Shown here in pieces: positions 24,824 to 36,015 of a DNA stretch of 64,000 bases. Location of the stretch: contig JAJTTP010000029.1 of the NCBI GenBank assembly GCA_023313575.1, positions 186,001-250,000 on the forward strand. The letters run 5' to 3'. Positions within the stretch are counted from its first letter, which is position 1. Each line of letters begins with the position of its first letter. The notes under the pieces were generated by a model. It was not told where the DNA came from, did not search any database, and saw only the letters and a list, made by a program, of their open reading frames with translations. The stretch is from Eutypella sp. D-1. Lineage: Eukaryota > Ascomycota > Sordariomycetes > Xylariales > Diatrypaceae. Position numbers and translations under genes: made by a program.

Positions 24824-26488
24824 TTATACACGAAATTTCCTCAGCTCTTCCTCCTCATCCAACAACTTTCCCAGAACCTCCTGGTCTATGTATAGCGCAA
24901 CATCTAAGGCGCCTTCCTCGACAGGAGAGTCCGTGACGAGTACGATGCCGTCGGACGGCACGATGATGGGGTGCACATACCTAGGTCTCGATTCCCCGTT
25001 GCCACCAACAAAGTCAATATCATAAAGCGGTAGCCTCATCCAAGACGTGACAATAAGATGCCTAGCCCCCAGAAACCCCTGCCATAGGCGCTGCGGCGCA
25101 GGCTCGTGTGCGGAATCGTGCAGAAAGGCGGCTACAGCATCGGGCGTGAAGAGCCCCATGGTGCGGCGGAGATCGCGGGCCAGCTGACCGAGAGTACCGG
25201 GCTTCGATGCGTCGTCATCGCTGGGATCCGATCCCGAGACTAGCGACCCGGCCTTGGCCTTGATATGCGTCAGGAACAGCGGAGACCCTAGGAACGTCTC
25301 CGGCAGGGGCGGTTCCACCCGGCGTCGCGCCTCTAGCGTTACATTTAGGAATACCTCATCCTCGCGTGAGTAATCGTGCACCCTCGCTCGCGCGCGGGTT
25401 ATCGTGCGGAACAGGTGCGCTAGGAGAGCATCGAGGCGGGAGATCCGGCTTTGGCTTCCGGCCCCGGTGAGTGCGGATTTCTTCAACCCTTCCAGCTCGT
25501 CGGCCCGGAAGTGGAGCAGCGCATAACCGGTAGGGCACCAGGGGTTCCAGGTATGCCAGGGGGCACGGGTCTCGGTAGCTACCACAGCAGCGGCCTCGGA
25601 GGGTGAGAGCTGTTCCTGTGTGGGCTTCGACGCCTCGACGCCCGGCACGAAGGCCGGCTCGAACCCTGGCGCCCCCGTGTCCCACCAGTCGTAGCGGTGC
25701 AGCGGCAGGCCACGGGCCTTAGCACTGAGCTTGGGGTCCGGTCCGGGCCCATCAATGTCGCCGGCAGCGCGGGCATCCAGCTGCGAGGGGTCGAAGATAG
25801 GTTTCCCCTTGAAACGAGAGTTTATATCAACGCTAGGACCTGAGGCGGAAGAGCCGAACAGAGCCCGGCTCTTCGCAGCCCACAGATCCACGAAGACGAG
25901 CAAGGTCTGCGCGTCGGCCAGTACGTGAGACATCTTAACGCCGATGGCATAACCGCTGCCCTCAGCGAACAGGTTGATCTGTACGGTCAAGGCCGGCAGA
26001 CCTTCGTAGTCGACCAAATTATGCAGAGCGAGTGGTGTTGGTGAGATCAGGGAGTCCCGCGGAAAGCCATCACCTCTCCAGATGCCCGGACCGGCGGAGC
26101 GATCCGCGGATGTCGGCACCACCGAGTCGAGCCGAAAAGGGTGTCTGACGATGTTCCACTCGGCCCCGGGGTCCGCGTCGCAGCCCCAGTCGATGACGGG
26201 CCGGCCAAAGCGCTCCGTGTGGTCACCTCCTGGCCTGACATCTGCCCATCGCAGCTGGCCGGCCCATTGCGGGACTGCATCCAATGCTCCTGTGAAAGAA
26301 TCTTGAAGCGTCTGCAGGAAGACAGCCTCAGTAACACCCTTGGGAAGTCCATCGAACATCCACACAGCGCCCGTGGGGGTAAAGCGCGCGACTGTGGCGT
26401 CGAGTATGGATAATGGTGTCCGCTGCGGCTCCTTGCGCACGGCCGTGGGAAAAACACGACAGGATCGAATATATTTCCAGACGGTCAT
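24824..26488 (-). CDS. BAHD-type acyltransferase
   Basis: A single-exon 554-residue protein from an ATG at 26488. It belongs to the transferase family (PF02458-like) that moves acyl groups from acyl-CoA to hydroxyl or amino groups of natural products. Fungal members include trichothecene 3-O-acetyltransferase. The catalytic HxxxD motif is present as His188-Val-Leu-Ala-Asp192 in KMSHVLADAQTL. The structural DFGWG motif near the C-terminus is diverged to DIDFVGG (residues about 500-506). Length is slightly above the usual 430-520 residues. No other biosynthetic gene flanks it closely, so its substrate cannot be inferred from context. Three TATA-poor kilobases separate it from neighbours on both sides. 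Confidence 0.85.
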   Translation of the reverse strand: MTVWKYIRSCRVFPTAVRKEPQRTPLSILDATVARFTPTGAVWMFDGLPKGVTEAVFLQTLQDSFTGALDAVPQWAGQLRWADVRPGGDHTERFGRPVIDWGCDADPGAEWNIVRHPFRLDSVVPTSADRSAGPGIWRGDGFPRDSLISPTPLALHNLVDYEGLPALTVQINLFAEGSGYAIGVKMSHVLADAQTLLVFVDLWAAKSRALFGSSASGPSVDINSRFKGKPIFDPSQLDARAAGDIDGPGPDPKLSAKARGLPLHRYDWWDTGAPGFEPAFVPGVEASKPTQEQLSPSEAAAVVATETRAPWHTWNPWCPTGYALLHFRADELEGLKKSALTGAGSQSRISRLDALLAHLFRTITRARARVHDYSREDEVFLNVTLEARRRVEPPLPETFLGSPLFLTHIKAKAGSLVSGSDPSDDDASKPGTLGQLARDLRRTMGLFTPDAVAAFLHDSAHEPAPQRLWQGFLGARHLIVTSWMRLPLYDIDFVGGNGESRPRYVHPIIVPSDGIVLVTDSPVEEGALDVALYIDQEVLGKLLDEEEELRKFRV

Positions 26489-27504
26489 GTCCGCAAGTAT
26501 AAAGAATCAACTCTGTATGAGATTCGAGGTATCTGATTGGTACGCGGGATTTAAGGGGGGAGTGCCAGGAAAATAATAGCCAATCACAACAGGAGAAACT
26601 TCAGTATAGGTACTTCTAGCTAGTACGTCCCAGTAAAGGCCTCTTCTCTACGGCGAAAAATAAGCGTGAATAAAACTCACACAGCCCAATAGCTATTCGG
26701 CCTTCGAATCTAAGAGCACAATGCCATGTCTTCGAAGTAAATGATCATATTTAATAGATAGAAAGTAATTATTGCTACTGCCTATTTGCGATACGTCACA
26801 GTGTCAATTGCCAAAGTCCAGAGACACGACGTCGAATCTACACTGTGTCTAAATCATAAAGCTACATCACGTGAATGACGGTCATTTTGATTCATGGACG
26901 GGCTACCTATATAAGGCGAAGAAGCCTCGAAGCCCACAGAAAACCAACTGGATCCCCTGTCTTTTTCAAGAAGGCTAGTGAATATGACTCTTGACCGAAT
27001 AGCCGAAGAGCGAGTCTGTTGTATGGCGGATTTGCGGAGTAAGACAAACGGGGAAGACGGTGCTTGTCCGTACCGGAAATTGCCTAATTCAGAAGGTAGC
27101 TGCCGTTAGTGCAGCCAATAGGAAGTGGTGGTTGTCCGTGTAGAGGCGGCCCTTCTGGCGATGACAGGACTGGGATTTTCGAACAATTTTATTCGCAATT
27201 GAAACAAGAACTTAAAGTAAAGCGTGAAAAGAAAATGAATGTGGCGTTATCCTGCCCTGGGTAATTAGCTAAACCCTCCAGATTCATAAAGACTCACCAT
27301 TGTCTCGGTAGGTGGAAACTTCAGACAACTCTCGCGTGTGGGTATGATCACCCACGCTCTGGAAAAAGAAACCAAAATAGTAGTATAAAATGGTAAATAC
27401 CCCCCTGGGCTAAGATATTGGTAAATCACTGGCCAGCCATCCGTTCCTGCCAAGAAACTCTCCCAGCACATAAAGGCACGAAAGCGCAGCAAGAGTTCTT
27501 CACA
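26489..27504. other. Intergenic with a TATA box and short open frame
   Basis: Contains the promoter side of the acyltransferase. On the plus strand a TATATAA at 26908-26914 precedes an ATG at 26984 that opens only 41 codons (or 23 if an apparent 54-nt intron from GTAAGAC to TTCAG is removed). No function can be given. Confidence 0.4.
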
Positions 27505-28693
27505 ATGGACGGCCAGATTAGCATGTGCAGAGGCCTCCCCACCAATGCCCTCTCCGCTATTCTAAACGGTCGTGGCTTGGCCAGCCTGGTCATGAAAGCG
27601 CTGCGGCCGGAACCCGGCTCTTCGGTTTCTGGACCAGTTCAAGGACTACGTCAATGACTACGTCGATGCACGGATGAAACAGATCGTGGACGAGAGATCG
27701 AGGCCGATCTGTTCCGCGGGGAGATCGACCGCCTGAACGAGCGGCTTGTACCAGATCAAGCTCGCGACGGCATCTGGGGGTGGATGATCGAGAAAGAGAG
27801 CCCGCGCAACCCGGAAAACCGAAGCCCCTTCCCCGAATCCTGCCGTACATCGTGAGCTTCGGCACGGTACGTCGCGGTGCTACGCCACGGCCTGATGCAC
27901 TACCAGGAGATCTAGGGGGGGTGCCGAACGACAACCCAGGCGCGATCCAACAGTACATCTGGGACGAAATCGCGTTCTTCTCCCAGCAGGCAGCCGACTT
28001 ACCCCGCAGCGCCATGGACTGGCGAAGAGGACCTTCATTCGCAAAGGTGAGTCACTTGTGTAACGGGGGTGTACGGGTCCGGCACGAAGTGGATTGCGTA
28101 CGACGATCACACGGGCTTCTCGAGGGAGTACGTCGACTGGGATAGCTACAACGCACCTAGGAGACACGAGGCGATGACACACTGTGGTCGACTACGGAAG
28201 GCTTGTACTACGCATATTGTGAGACGGAGTGGGCGGAGCAGATCGACGCGCTCCTCGCGCCCATGCGTTATTGGAAGTTGTTCAGTCTGCTCACATCGGA
28301 GGAGATCGAGCGGGACAAACTAGAGCCGCGCCCGAAACCTCGGTTCAACACACTCGCCAGGGGACTCGGCGAGGACAGTACGGAGTTCAATGACAAATAC
28401 TATTTTAACTATCACGGACCCATGACCGGGCTCACTATCTCGGTTGGAGACTGGCTAGACGGTATTGAGGCCATCTACGGCGGCATGGGGTGGCGCCCCT
28501 CCAGGTGAAAAGGACGCCTTCTGGGCCGGCCTTTCATGGTGTGCAGAATACAGATGGTAGGCTAGGCCGGCTTAGGGGGAGGGCTGAGGAAACCAGGGTG
28601 ACACAGGTCAGGCTTGCTTGGTTAACCTATGAGGATTTACTGCCGAAGCTTCACCTGGCCGAGAGCAGTCAACCAGAAGTGGCCGCTGGGTAG
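27505..28693 (+). pseudogene. Frameshifted jacalin-lectin-domain gene
   Basis: Coding-like pieces follow one another in different frames: 27505-27657 (from an ATG), about 27610-27830, 27780-28046, about 28070-28165, 28203-28508 and 28490-28693. The frame at 28203-28508 ends in a segment typical of a jacalin-like beta-prism lectin (FNDKYYFNYHGP, MTGLTISVGDWLDGIEAIYGG), where sugar-binding loops connect three Greek-key sheets. The domain is cut off by a stop at 28508 and its continuation lies one frame away. At least four shifts break the gene (about 27615, 27695, 27830, 28170 and 28495). A donor-like GTGAGT occurs at 28047 but no acceptor follows in a usable place. The upstream helical region is of a family I cannot name. 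Sequencing error cannot explain so many shifts. Confidence 0.65.
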
Positions 28694-29108
28694 TCGCTAT
28701 GCTCTGCACACCCTGCGTTGACCCTGGCGATCGGGGTTGTGTTTCACACAATTCGGATACAAATTTCTTAGCAGATTTAACTCTCATAATTGATAGTTAC
28801 TTTTGTTCTATTATTATTTCCCACTAACTGATGTGAATAGAACTTTGAATGTCAAGCCTTTGATAGAAAGCCGTCACCACAGATATTATGCAATTAGAGT
28901 AGAGTATCACCCTATCGATGGATATGCTCTAAAGGGGAATAGATAAGCCCCTCGTACCCCTCGTATCTCTCTCCAGGGCTGCCCCTCCAAACTTTCGAGG
29001 CCGATAAGACCAAAAAAGTTGAGGGCGACCACCACGAAGGGCAGAGTGGCAGTAAGAATAAGAAGAGAAAAAAAAGGGTTGATAAAAAGCAAGTCATATC
29101 AGTATAAA
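28694..29108. other. Intergenic, promoter side of tsr4
   Basis: No gene seen. A purine-rich leader (about 29050-29090) precedes the tsr4 start. Confidence 0.45.
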
Positions 29109-30650
29109 ATGGCACCTCACGACAGCGATTCGTCCGGCGACGAGCAAGACGAATACACCGAGACCAATGTTCTCCTCGGTTACGCATCGAAGGAACCCGA
29201 GGACATCAGTCGTCTCGGCGGCCGCCCGGTACGTCTCGTCCTATTGTATCACATCATATCGCATAATATAAGAGATACAGACAAAATGACTGACTTGCCC
29301 CGCCCCCTACTGACCTCATCGCAGGAATGGATCGACCCAGAGACCCCTCCCTCAGCCGCGCTCGCCCGGTGCGGCGCGTGCGGGGACCTGATGGTGCTCC
29401 TGCTGCAGCTGAATGCGGAGCTGCCCGCCGACTTCCCGGGCCACGAAAGGCGGCTCTACGTCTTTGCGTGCCGGCGCAAGACCTGCCGTCGGAAACAGGG
29501 TAGTATACGGGCCCTCCGGGGCGTGAGGGTGGAGCCCGGCGCAGGTAGCAATAGCAATGCGAAAGCTACGACGACGTCGACGACGACCGCGGGTGCCGAT
29601 GATAAGAAGGAGAATGGACGGCGGAAGGAAAATGAGAAGAGGGAGGAGGAAGAGGTCGAACCGAAACCGCCTGTCCCTAATCTCGGCGAGACCCTCTTCG
29701 GTGCTACTACTCTTGGCTCGTCGTCTTCCGGGTCCGCGAACCCGTTCTCGATGAGCGGCAGCGGCAGCACCAGCACCAGCACTAGCAATCCCTTCGCGAG
29801 CCCGAATACCTTCAGCAGTAACAACAACAACAACGGCACACCAGCAGCGGCGCCCGCCACCGCCGACTCAAAAAGCAACACGGACCCACCACCCGATAGC
29901 AACGGCACGCAAGACCAGGTGCAGAAGGAGATACAGTTGCTCCCCAAGACCTTCGCCGAGACGCTTTCGCTCAACAACCCACAATCCACACCTACCAACC
30001 CTACACCCACAACGGCACCCGCGCCGCCCGAGCCCTGGCCCCCGGAATCCGAGCAGCCGCGCCCGTACCCGGTATCCTACCTGACGGACGCCGAGTACGA
30101 GACGCTGGACCCGACGCCGGCGCCCGTGTCGCAGGCAACAGTGCAGATGGACGTGGACGAGCCGTCACCCTCCTCTTCGTCGAAAGCTGGTGCAGGCAAG
30201 GGCAAGAGCAAGGAGGACCGCGACGTGTTCGAGTCGAGCATGGACGCAGCGTTCCAGAAATTCGCCGACCGGCTGGCCCAGAACCCCGAGCAGGCCATCC
30301 GCTACGAGTTCGGCGGCCAGCCCCTGCTGTACTCGCGGGCCGACGCCGTCGGTCTGCTGCTGCTCGGGGGTAAGGACGGTATTAGTGGTGGTGGTGGAGG
30401 AGGAGGCATGCCGCGCTGTGGGAACTGCGGAGCCCGCCGCCTGTTCGAGGTCCAGCTGTGCCCCAACGCTATCGCGGAGCTCGAGGCCGACGAGCTCTCC
30501 CTCGAGGGCATGGACTGGGGCACCGTCATCGTCGGCGTCTGCGAGCGCGACTGCCTGCCCCGCGGCCTCGCCGACGGCGCCGCCGGATACCTCGAGGAGT
30601 GGGCTGGTGTGCAGTGGGAGGAGCTGACGGGTACTGGCGGCCGGCGATGA
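29109..30650 (+). CDS. tsr4: TSR4/PDCD2-family ribosome assembly chaperone
   Basis: Exon 1 (29109-29228) and exon 2 (29325-30650) join in phase 0 and give about 481 residues. The family (PDCD2, yeast Tsr4) acts in the cytoplasm as a dedicated chaperone of ribosomal protein uS5/Rps2, needed for 40S subunit maturation. Visible features are the N-terminal VLLGYASKEPEDISRLGG motif, interrupted by the intron before EWIDPETPP; zinc-binding pairs CGACGD and CRRKTCRR near residues 60-110; a long low-complexity Ser/Thr/Asn/Pro linker (about 130-320); and the C-terminal PDCD2_C domain with MPRCGNCGARRLFEVQ, LEGMDWGTVIVGVCERDC and EEWAGVQWEE. The gene is convergent with eIF3k. Confidence 0.9.
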   Translation: MAPHDSDSSGDEQDEYTETNVLLGYASKEPEDISRLGGRPVRLVLLYHIISHNIRDTDKMTDLPRPLLTSSQEWIDPETPPSAALARCGACGDLMVLLLQLNAELPADFPGHERRLYVFACRRKTCRRKQGSIRALRGVRVEPGAGSNSNAKATTTSTTTAGADDKKENGRRKENEKREEEEVEPKPPVPNLGETLFGATTLGSSSSGSANPFSMSGSGSTSTSTSNPFASPNTFSSNNNNNGTPAAAPATADSKSNTDPPPDSNGTQDQVQKEIQLLPKTFAETLSLNNPQSTPTNPTPTTAPAPPEPWPPESEQPRPYPVSYLTDAEYETLDPTPAPVSQATVQMDVDEPSPSSSSKAGAGKGKSKEDRDVFESSMDAAFQKFADRLAQNPEQAIRYEFGGQPLLYSRADAVGLLLLGGKDGISGGGGGGGMPRCGNCGARRLFEVQLCPNAIAELEADELSLEGMDWGTVIVGVCERDCLPRGLADGAAGYLEEWAGVQWEELTGTGGRR

Positions 30651-31253
30651 GAAAAAAAACAAAAAAACAGCCGGGAATCTGGTTGTGTAGCTCGAAAAGC
30701 GAAAGTTTCTTTTTGGTGTTACGTGGGCGCGGCGGCGAGTACTGTAGTCAGGCAGGCAAGGACAATACGAGCTTGAGTTGATTTGCATGGATAGAGAAAA
30801 AGGGGACGAGATGTATTAGGATACGGGTGACATTGCATGTCAAATCAGGCGAGCGTGCAATGAAATTGATGTTCTCAATGATCATGATTACGCATGTACG
30901 TACGCATCTATTTGTTCTGGGTCGTTCAACCCCAAGCTCATGATGGGCAAGAAAAACAAAACAAAAGCACCCCCATCCGGAAAAAACTACGGTAAAGTTT
31001 GGTTGTTTCCCGCAGTGATGCCTTGGTATAACCCCTAGAACGCCATGGACTCTCTCTTTCTTTTCAGGAACGTCTCCGCCTGCTTTCTTCCGATTGCCCG
31101 TTCGTCAAATCATGCAATGCATTTCAACCCATCCGTCATTTCTGAAAGAGCTTTTGACATGCAACCAGCGCGCCAATGTCATGATTTTAGCCTAGTGACC
31201 GACCGATCCAGTCTTTGCATTTCCAACGCCCCAACCCCCAGTCAACTCCCTTC
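30651..31253. other. Convergent 3' region between tsr4 and eIF3k
   Basis: Holds the two 3' untranslated regions and short A-rich tracts (about 30651-30667). No gene seen. Confidence 0.5.
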
Positions 31254-32276
31254 TTACGCCGTCTCCTCCCAGGCGCGCCGTATGACGCGGGAGAACATGT
31301 CGACGTTGACGTCCTCGCGAACCTCGGCCTTGCGGGCCTCGTTCTCGGGGTTCTTGGGGATCTTGACGACGGCGCCATCGATGGTCCAGGAAGCCGTCTC
31401 GGAGATGAACTTGGTGGCGGCGGGGCCCTCAAGGCCGAGCCAGGACTCGAGCAGGGGCAGCTCGACCTCGCGGTAGGCGTGGCCTACGAGGGTGGCAATG
31501 CGGACACGGAGGGTGTCCTCAAAGCCGCTCACGTCGGCCGTCAAGTCCGCGTACAGATCATCGCTGTCGAGCGTGGCCCAGAACCGCGCGTACTGGGCAC
31601 CCTGCAGCTGGTTGTTGAGCTCCCGCAGTTTGGAGAGCGCCTCGGGCAGCTCCGCGTGCGCGTTGGCCGGGGCCAGGATCGACGGCGGGACCAGGTGCAT
31701 GGCCAGAGAGAACTGCGGCGACGGGAAACACGTCATGGTCTTCACCAGGACATTGGTTATGACCTCATCCTTGATCCGGTCGGGATTCAGCTGGTACCTA
31801 TGGATCGCGCGGGGCGAGGAGGGGCGCCTCAGTTAGCGGACCAACGTCGAGAAAGAAAGTTTGTCAAGAAAGTGGATATGTAAGAAGTAGAAGCAGGCAG
31901 GTATAAAGCAGTAAAGCAAGGTGCGCAGGTGTGTTTGGTCAGATAGAGCTAATAAAATTGACATCAGACCGGCGAGGTTGATTAGACCTCGGACCGTATA
32001 TCAAGCTAATAGGAAACGTGTACGGTTTAATCATCATCCCAACATCACCCACCACGCAGACCTTAAGCAGTATAAAAGACAGAGATATATAAAGGAAAAA
32101 TGGGAAACTTACAGCTTCAATAACGTCCGGTTCGCATTGCAGTCGACGAATCTCTCCTCACACTGTTGCCGTAGATAATCCTCAAGCGCACCGACAGCCT
32201 CGGGATTGTACCGCTCTAACCCATTTATTATGTTGATGATCAACTCGGGCCTCTCGCGAGGATCTTCGCCGTCCAT
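31254..32276 (-). CDS. Translation initiation factor eIF3 subunit K
   Basis: Exon 1 (32113-32276) and exon 2 (31254-31797) are separated by a 315-nt intron (donor GTAAGT, acceptor CCATAG, phase 2) and encode about 235 residues. eIF3k is a non-core subunit of the eIF3 complex that binds the 40S ribosome in the cytoplasm. The N-terminal HEAT-like part includes RPELIINIINGLERYNPEAV, then NRTLLKLYQLNPD across the splice junction. The C-terminal PCI/winged-helix region carries SWLGLEGPAATKFISE and WTIDGAVVKIPKNPENEA, both characteristic. Length fits fungal members. The intron is unusually long for this window. The gene is convergent with tsr4. Confidence 0.9.
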
Positions 32277-33040
32277 TTTGGGTGTTTGGTAATAAAAGGT
32301 AAAAGTGACCGTTTCGATACGCTTTCCTTTCACGGGGCCGACAAGATGTTGGTTGGGTTCGGTTGGGCTGGACTTGAGCTGGTTCCCAGAATTCGCTGAG
32401 ATAAAATAAAATAAAAAAAGGAAGAGGAAAAGGTTGGTGAAGTTCTAAATTTGGTGGGGCTACCGCAAGGTTGAGGATTCCAGGTTGGTGGAGTGGAGGA
32501 GATTGAAGATTTCTCTCAATTGTGCCTTCCCGGTTGTGCTTGTGGGGTGGGCATTTTTTGGTGCCGCCCTAGAGTCGAGGTGGTCCGTGCATGGATACAT
32601 CCTACCTGCCCAGGTGTCTTTTCCCCTAGGTACATACTCAGGGTACGTACATAATTAAACTCAGCCACAACATTGAGCCTTTATGTGACAACGTCGATAA
32701 CTAATAGCAGTCATGGCCAAATTGTATGAGTTTCGCAATCAATGATGACAAGGTGGAATTGAGGGTGTTGAGATTGATTTAAAGGAAGAAATGTGAATTG
32801 TTCATGTCTAAGTTCTGTCATCGAAAAAAGATTCATATGAGTGCTATATATAGATACCCAGCCTCCAGGACTATTACCCAGGTGGTGATAGTAACGGAGA
32901 TAGATCGGACCGCTTACGAGCACCTACCACCCCAGTGACAAATTGATGTGCATAGTCAGGCATACCAGGAATAGAGGGGAAAAAAGAAAGATGAACTAAA
33001 AAAAGAGTGCGAATCAATGCCAGAGTGATAAGACAAAGGC
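32277..33040. other. Intergenic, promoter side of eIF3k
   Basis: No gene seen. A CCTAGGTAC motif lies at about 32625-32633. Confidence 0.45.
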
Positions 33041-33051
33041 AAAAAGGAAAA
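33041..33051 (-). terminator. RNA polymerase III terminator of tRNA-Gly
   Basis: On the minus strand TTTT-CC-TTTTT lies two bases after the tRNA 3' end. Confidence 0.7.
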
Positions 33052-33053
33052 CT

Positions 33054-33166
33054 TGCATCAGCCGCGAATCGAACGCGGGGCCCATCGAGTCGTGCTTTCC
33101 GGAGGGAACTTAGTTGTTCTAACCGGATAATGGCAACGATGGATTTTACCACTAAACCACTGATGC
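33054..33166 (-). tRNA. tRNA-Gly(GCC) with a 42-nt intron
   Basis: Exons 33131-33166 (36 nt) and 33054-33088 (35 nt) make a 71-nt tRNA. The 7-bp acceptor stem GCATCAG/CTGATGC pairs perfectly, with discriminator A. The T arm CCGCG-TTCGATT-CGCGG and the anticodon stem CATCG/CGATG are perfect. The loop TT-GCC-A places anticodon GCC at positions 34-36, and the intron (33089-33130) starts after position 37, the canonical site. Confidence 0.95.
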
Positions 33167-33559
33167 TGTTTTTGCTTGTCTGCTTGTGTTGAACCCTTCA
33201 TATTTAAAGATATATTGTGGATTAGCCCCGCTAGTAGGGCAAACTCTTCGTCTAACGTGTACCCCACTAACGGCCCCTGATTTAAGTCGACCAATAAGAG
33301 CCCGCAAAACATTCACATAGGGGGCATGCAAAATAGCCGCTGAGTGGTCAGCAGGTTGATTAACGATGGGATACATGTGGTGCAATCTGACATGCAGTGC
33401 TTTAGGAACCATAGAAAGGCTAGGAAGAAGAGTGCAAATGGGCCTGATAAATCAGCCTGTCTCGGTGGCTAATCACACCCCATTTTCGAGACTTCGCACT
33501 TTTCACTCTCGCGATGCGCACTCTACGATAAACTTATCTGTCTACTGCCTCAGGGCGTC
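33167..33559. other. Intergenic between tRNA-Gly and the HET gene
   Basis: No gene seen. Confidence 0.45.
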
Positions 33560-35638
33560 ATGGACACTCTTTGTCAGGTCTGCAGGCGAGCGATCAAGCA
33601 CCAAATACTCCTCGGCAATGACTTTGGCGACTACCGGCACCAGAAGGACATTTCCAAACTCCAGCAATCAGCTGCCGAGCGCTGCATCATCTGCACCGTC
33701 TTGTGGAACGAGATCGCCAGCCGCCGCCGCCGCCGCCAAAAAGCACCGAACGTGAATTCCGTCGAGGAATTGGCCCGTGGGCCGCTCTCGCGATTTACCG
33801 TCTGGCCTGCTCCCAGGTCGTCATTTACCTTGTTCTTCAGTATTTTCCCCAACGGGGAGGAATCGAAGAAGAATGATACAATATATCGTCAGTTCGGACT
33901 ACAATGTCTTAAAGGTAGGTACTACTGCCAGTTGTCGTATTTCGCAGCTCTAAGCTAGAGTCAATTCTATTTTCTAAATCTAGTCGAGATAGATAGCGGG
34001 CTATGGATTTCCAATGATGCGGGTTTTACGACCGCCAGACACCCGTTCCATCTCGGCCAAGGTTCAGAATGGCTCACGCACTGCTTAGAACATCATCAGA
34101 AGTGCCGAACACTTCACCAGAACATGGCCACCAAATATCCTACACGGTTACTAGAGATTGACAAACCTGAGCTAAACCAGGTACGCCTTACAGAAGGTAG
34201 ATTACTGGAAGTCGGGTCTCAGTACGTGACGTTGAGCCATTGTTGGGGCCAGTCGCAAGTTTCAAAGCTCACACAACAGACGAAGCAACGAATAGAGGAC
34301 GGGGTCCCCATCTCCGAGCTCGGTAAGACTTTCCGGGATGCGATTCAGGTCGCGCGCGAGATCGGTGTTCCATATATCTGGATAGACTCTTTATGCATTA
34401 TTCAAGACCAGCTGGAGGATTGGCTGTACGAGGCTCCCCGAATGACCGATATCTACAGCGGCTCTGTTCTGAACATAGCGGCAACCTCGGGGCCAGACTC
34501 CGAATCCGGTCTCATCCCACGCAGGGAGTTACCCCCAGTTACACCATTTCTCTTTCCATTAGACGAGAAGGATCCAGCCTCTGAACAGTATACTCTATAC
34601 GACCACAAATTCACGGTCAATTCCTTTGTCAATATGCCATTAATTACGAGGGCTTGGGTTGTGCAGGAGCTCCTGCTAGCTCCACGCGTGTTGCACTTTT
34701 GTGGGGCGCAAATGTTCTGGGAATGTGCCGAGTTGTCGGCCTGTGAGACGTACCCGAACGGTTTCCCACCAGGGCTAGATGCCCATGGGATTCGACAGCA
34801 TACGCTTTGGAACATTTTTCATCCCGGTGGTTCCTCACGCTCGAAGTTCAGGCTACTGAATAAATGGAAAGAGATCGTTGACGTCTACTCGAGATGCAGC
34901 CTTACGTACCAGAGTGACAGATTAGTCGCGATATCGGGAATCGCGAAACTGTTTCAGAGATCCTTGAAGGCAGAATACTACGCGGGCCTTTGGAGTGATG
35001 GTCTCGAGTACCAACTGCTCTGGACCGGGCGTACCTTAGAGCGGCGTTACCCACCGACATCATACATAGCACCAACTTGGTCCTGGGCCAGTATGGACGG
35101 GCCCGTTGAGGGCCGCAATGCTCGAAAACAAGGAGACGTGCGGAAGACCCTCATTACTATTAAGGACTGCCACATCGAAACACGGATGAGTGACGACACA
35201 GTCGGCATTCTCTCTGGCTCCCTCCGCTTATCCGGCTGGTTAGTGACGGTGGTCATTGTGCACCTTCGCAGGATACCGGAGAAACCCGAGCGCGGCTTCG
35301 ACATATTTATGAATGGCGTCTGGGCGAAAAGCGACAACTGCCGCGTATACCTGGATCGTGAAGTCACCACTGATCTAATTCATGCATTGCCGGTTATCAG
35401 CTACACTTTGCCTGACCACGGGACCCATCGGGAAACATACGCCGACTTCCTCTTGTTATGTCCCACTGGGGACGTAAGCGGGCGCTTTTATAGGATTGGT
35501 GTTATGTATGCGAAGTTGAAGGATTTTGGGTTACAAGATGATATTCCCCGTCATGCATTTAGAGGGATAAAGAACGAATCATGGTTTAACTACGAGTCTT
35601 GTGACGCCACGGGGCTGTATACCGTCGTGATTGTATAA
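33560..35638 (+). CDS. HET-domain (heterokaryon incompatibility) protein
   Basis: Exon 1 (33560-33914) and exon 2 (33984-35638) join in phase 1 (donor GTAGGT, acceptor AATCTAG), giving about 669 residues. It is a classic fungal HET protein: an N-terminal Cys-containing segment (CQVCRRAIKHQ, AERCIICTVLWNEI), then YVTLSHCWG, REIGVPYIWIDSLCIIQD, MTDIYSGSVLNIAAT, TRAWVVQELLLAPRVLHF and, near the C-terminus, PTWSWASMDGPV. HET proteins act in non-self recognition and trigger cell death after fusion of unlike hyphae. Specificity comes from allelic or partner differences not visible here. No STAND/NLR partner gene lies next to it. It is intact, in contrast to the interrupted HET gene at 9620-12073, and the two belong to different HET subfamilies by sequence. 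Confidence 0.88.
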
Positions 35639-36015
35639 ACATACTTTGATCAATTACCGTCTTTGAATCCAAACTTCAACTCCGAAAGGACGCATGCTAA
35701 AGCATGGGTATGAGGCAATCTGGGACTTACCAAGGTTCTAGGGTAGAAAAAATAGAGACTAACTAGGCTGGAAGGTCCTTCAATAGGGGGTTGTATGTGG
35801 GCTTCCGTATCCTACTATCCTACTTATAGGTTCCGAGAGCCATAGCTATGATCCGTTGAGGAAACTTCTGAAATTGAAAATGAACATTGGTTTCAAGTTT
35901 TTGAATTAATTATTACTTAGTATCGAAATATAGTCCGGTAAATTTTATGTGCTTAGTCATAATCATGCAAACCTATTCATCATACATTCCATCTGTCCTG
36001 GGAGCCCCAGACGCA
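35639..36015. other. Convergent 3' region
   Basis: No gene seen. Confidence 0.45.

Noticed and set aside
29456..30010. 184-codon minus-strand frame with hydrophobic Leu/Val runs
   Set aside because: Antisense of the Ser/Thr/Asn linker of TSR4; not a membrane protein.
30165..30788. 207-codon minus-strand frame
   Set aside because: Antisense to the PDCD2_C domain of TSR4; no motif of its own.
31215..31883. 222-codon plus-strand open frame
   Set aside because: It is antisense to eIF3k and has the composition of a shadow frame.
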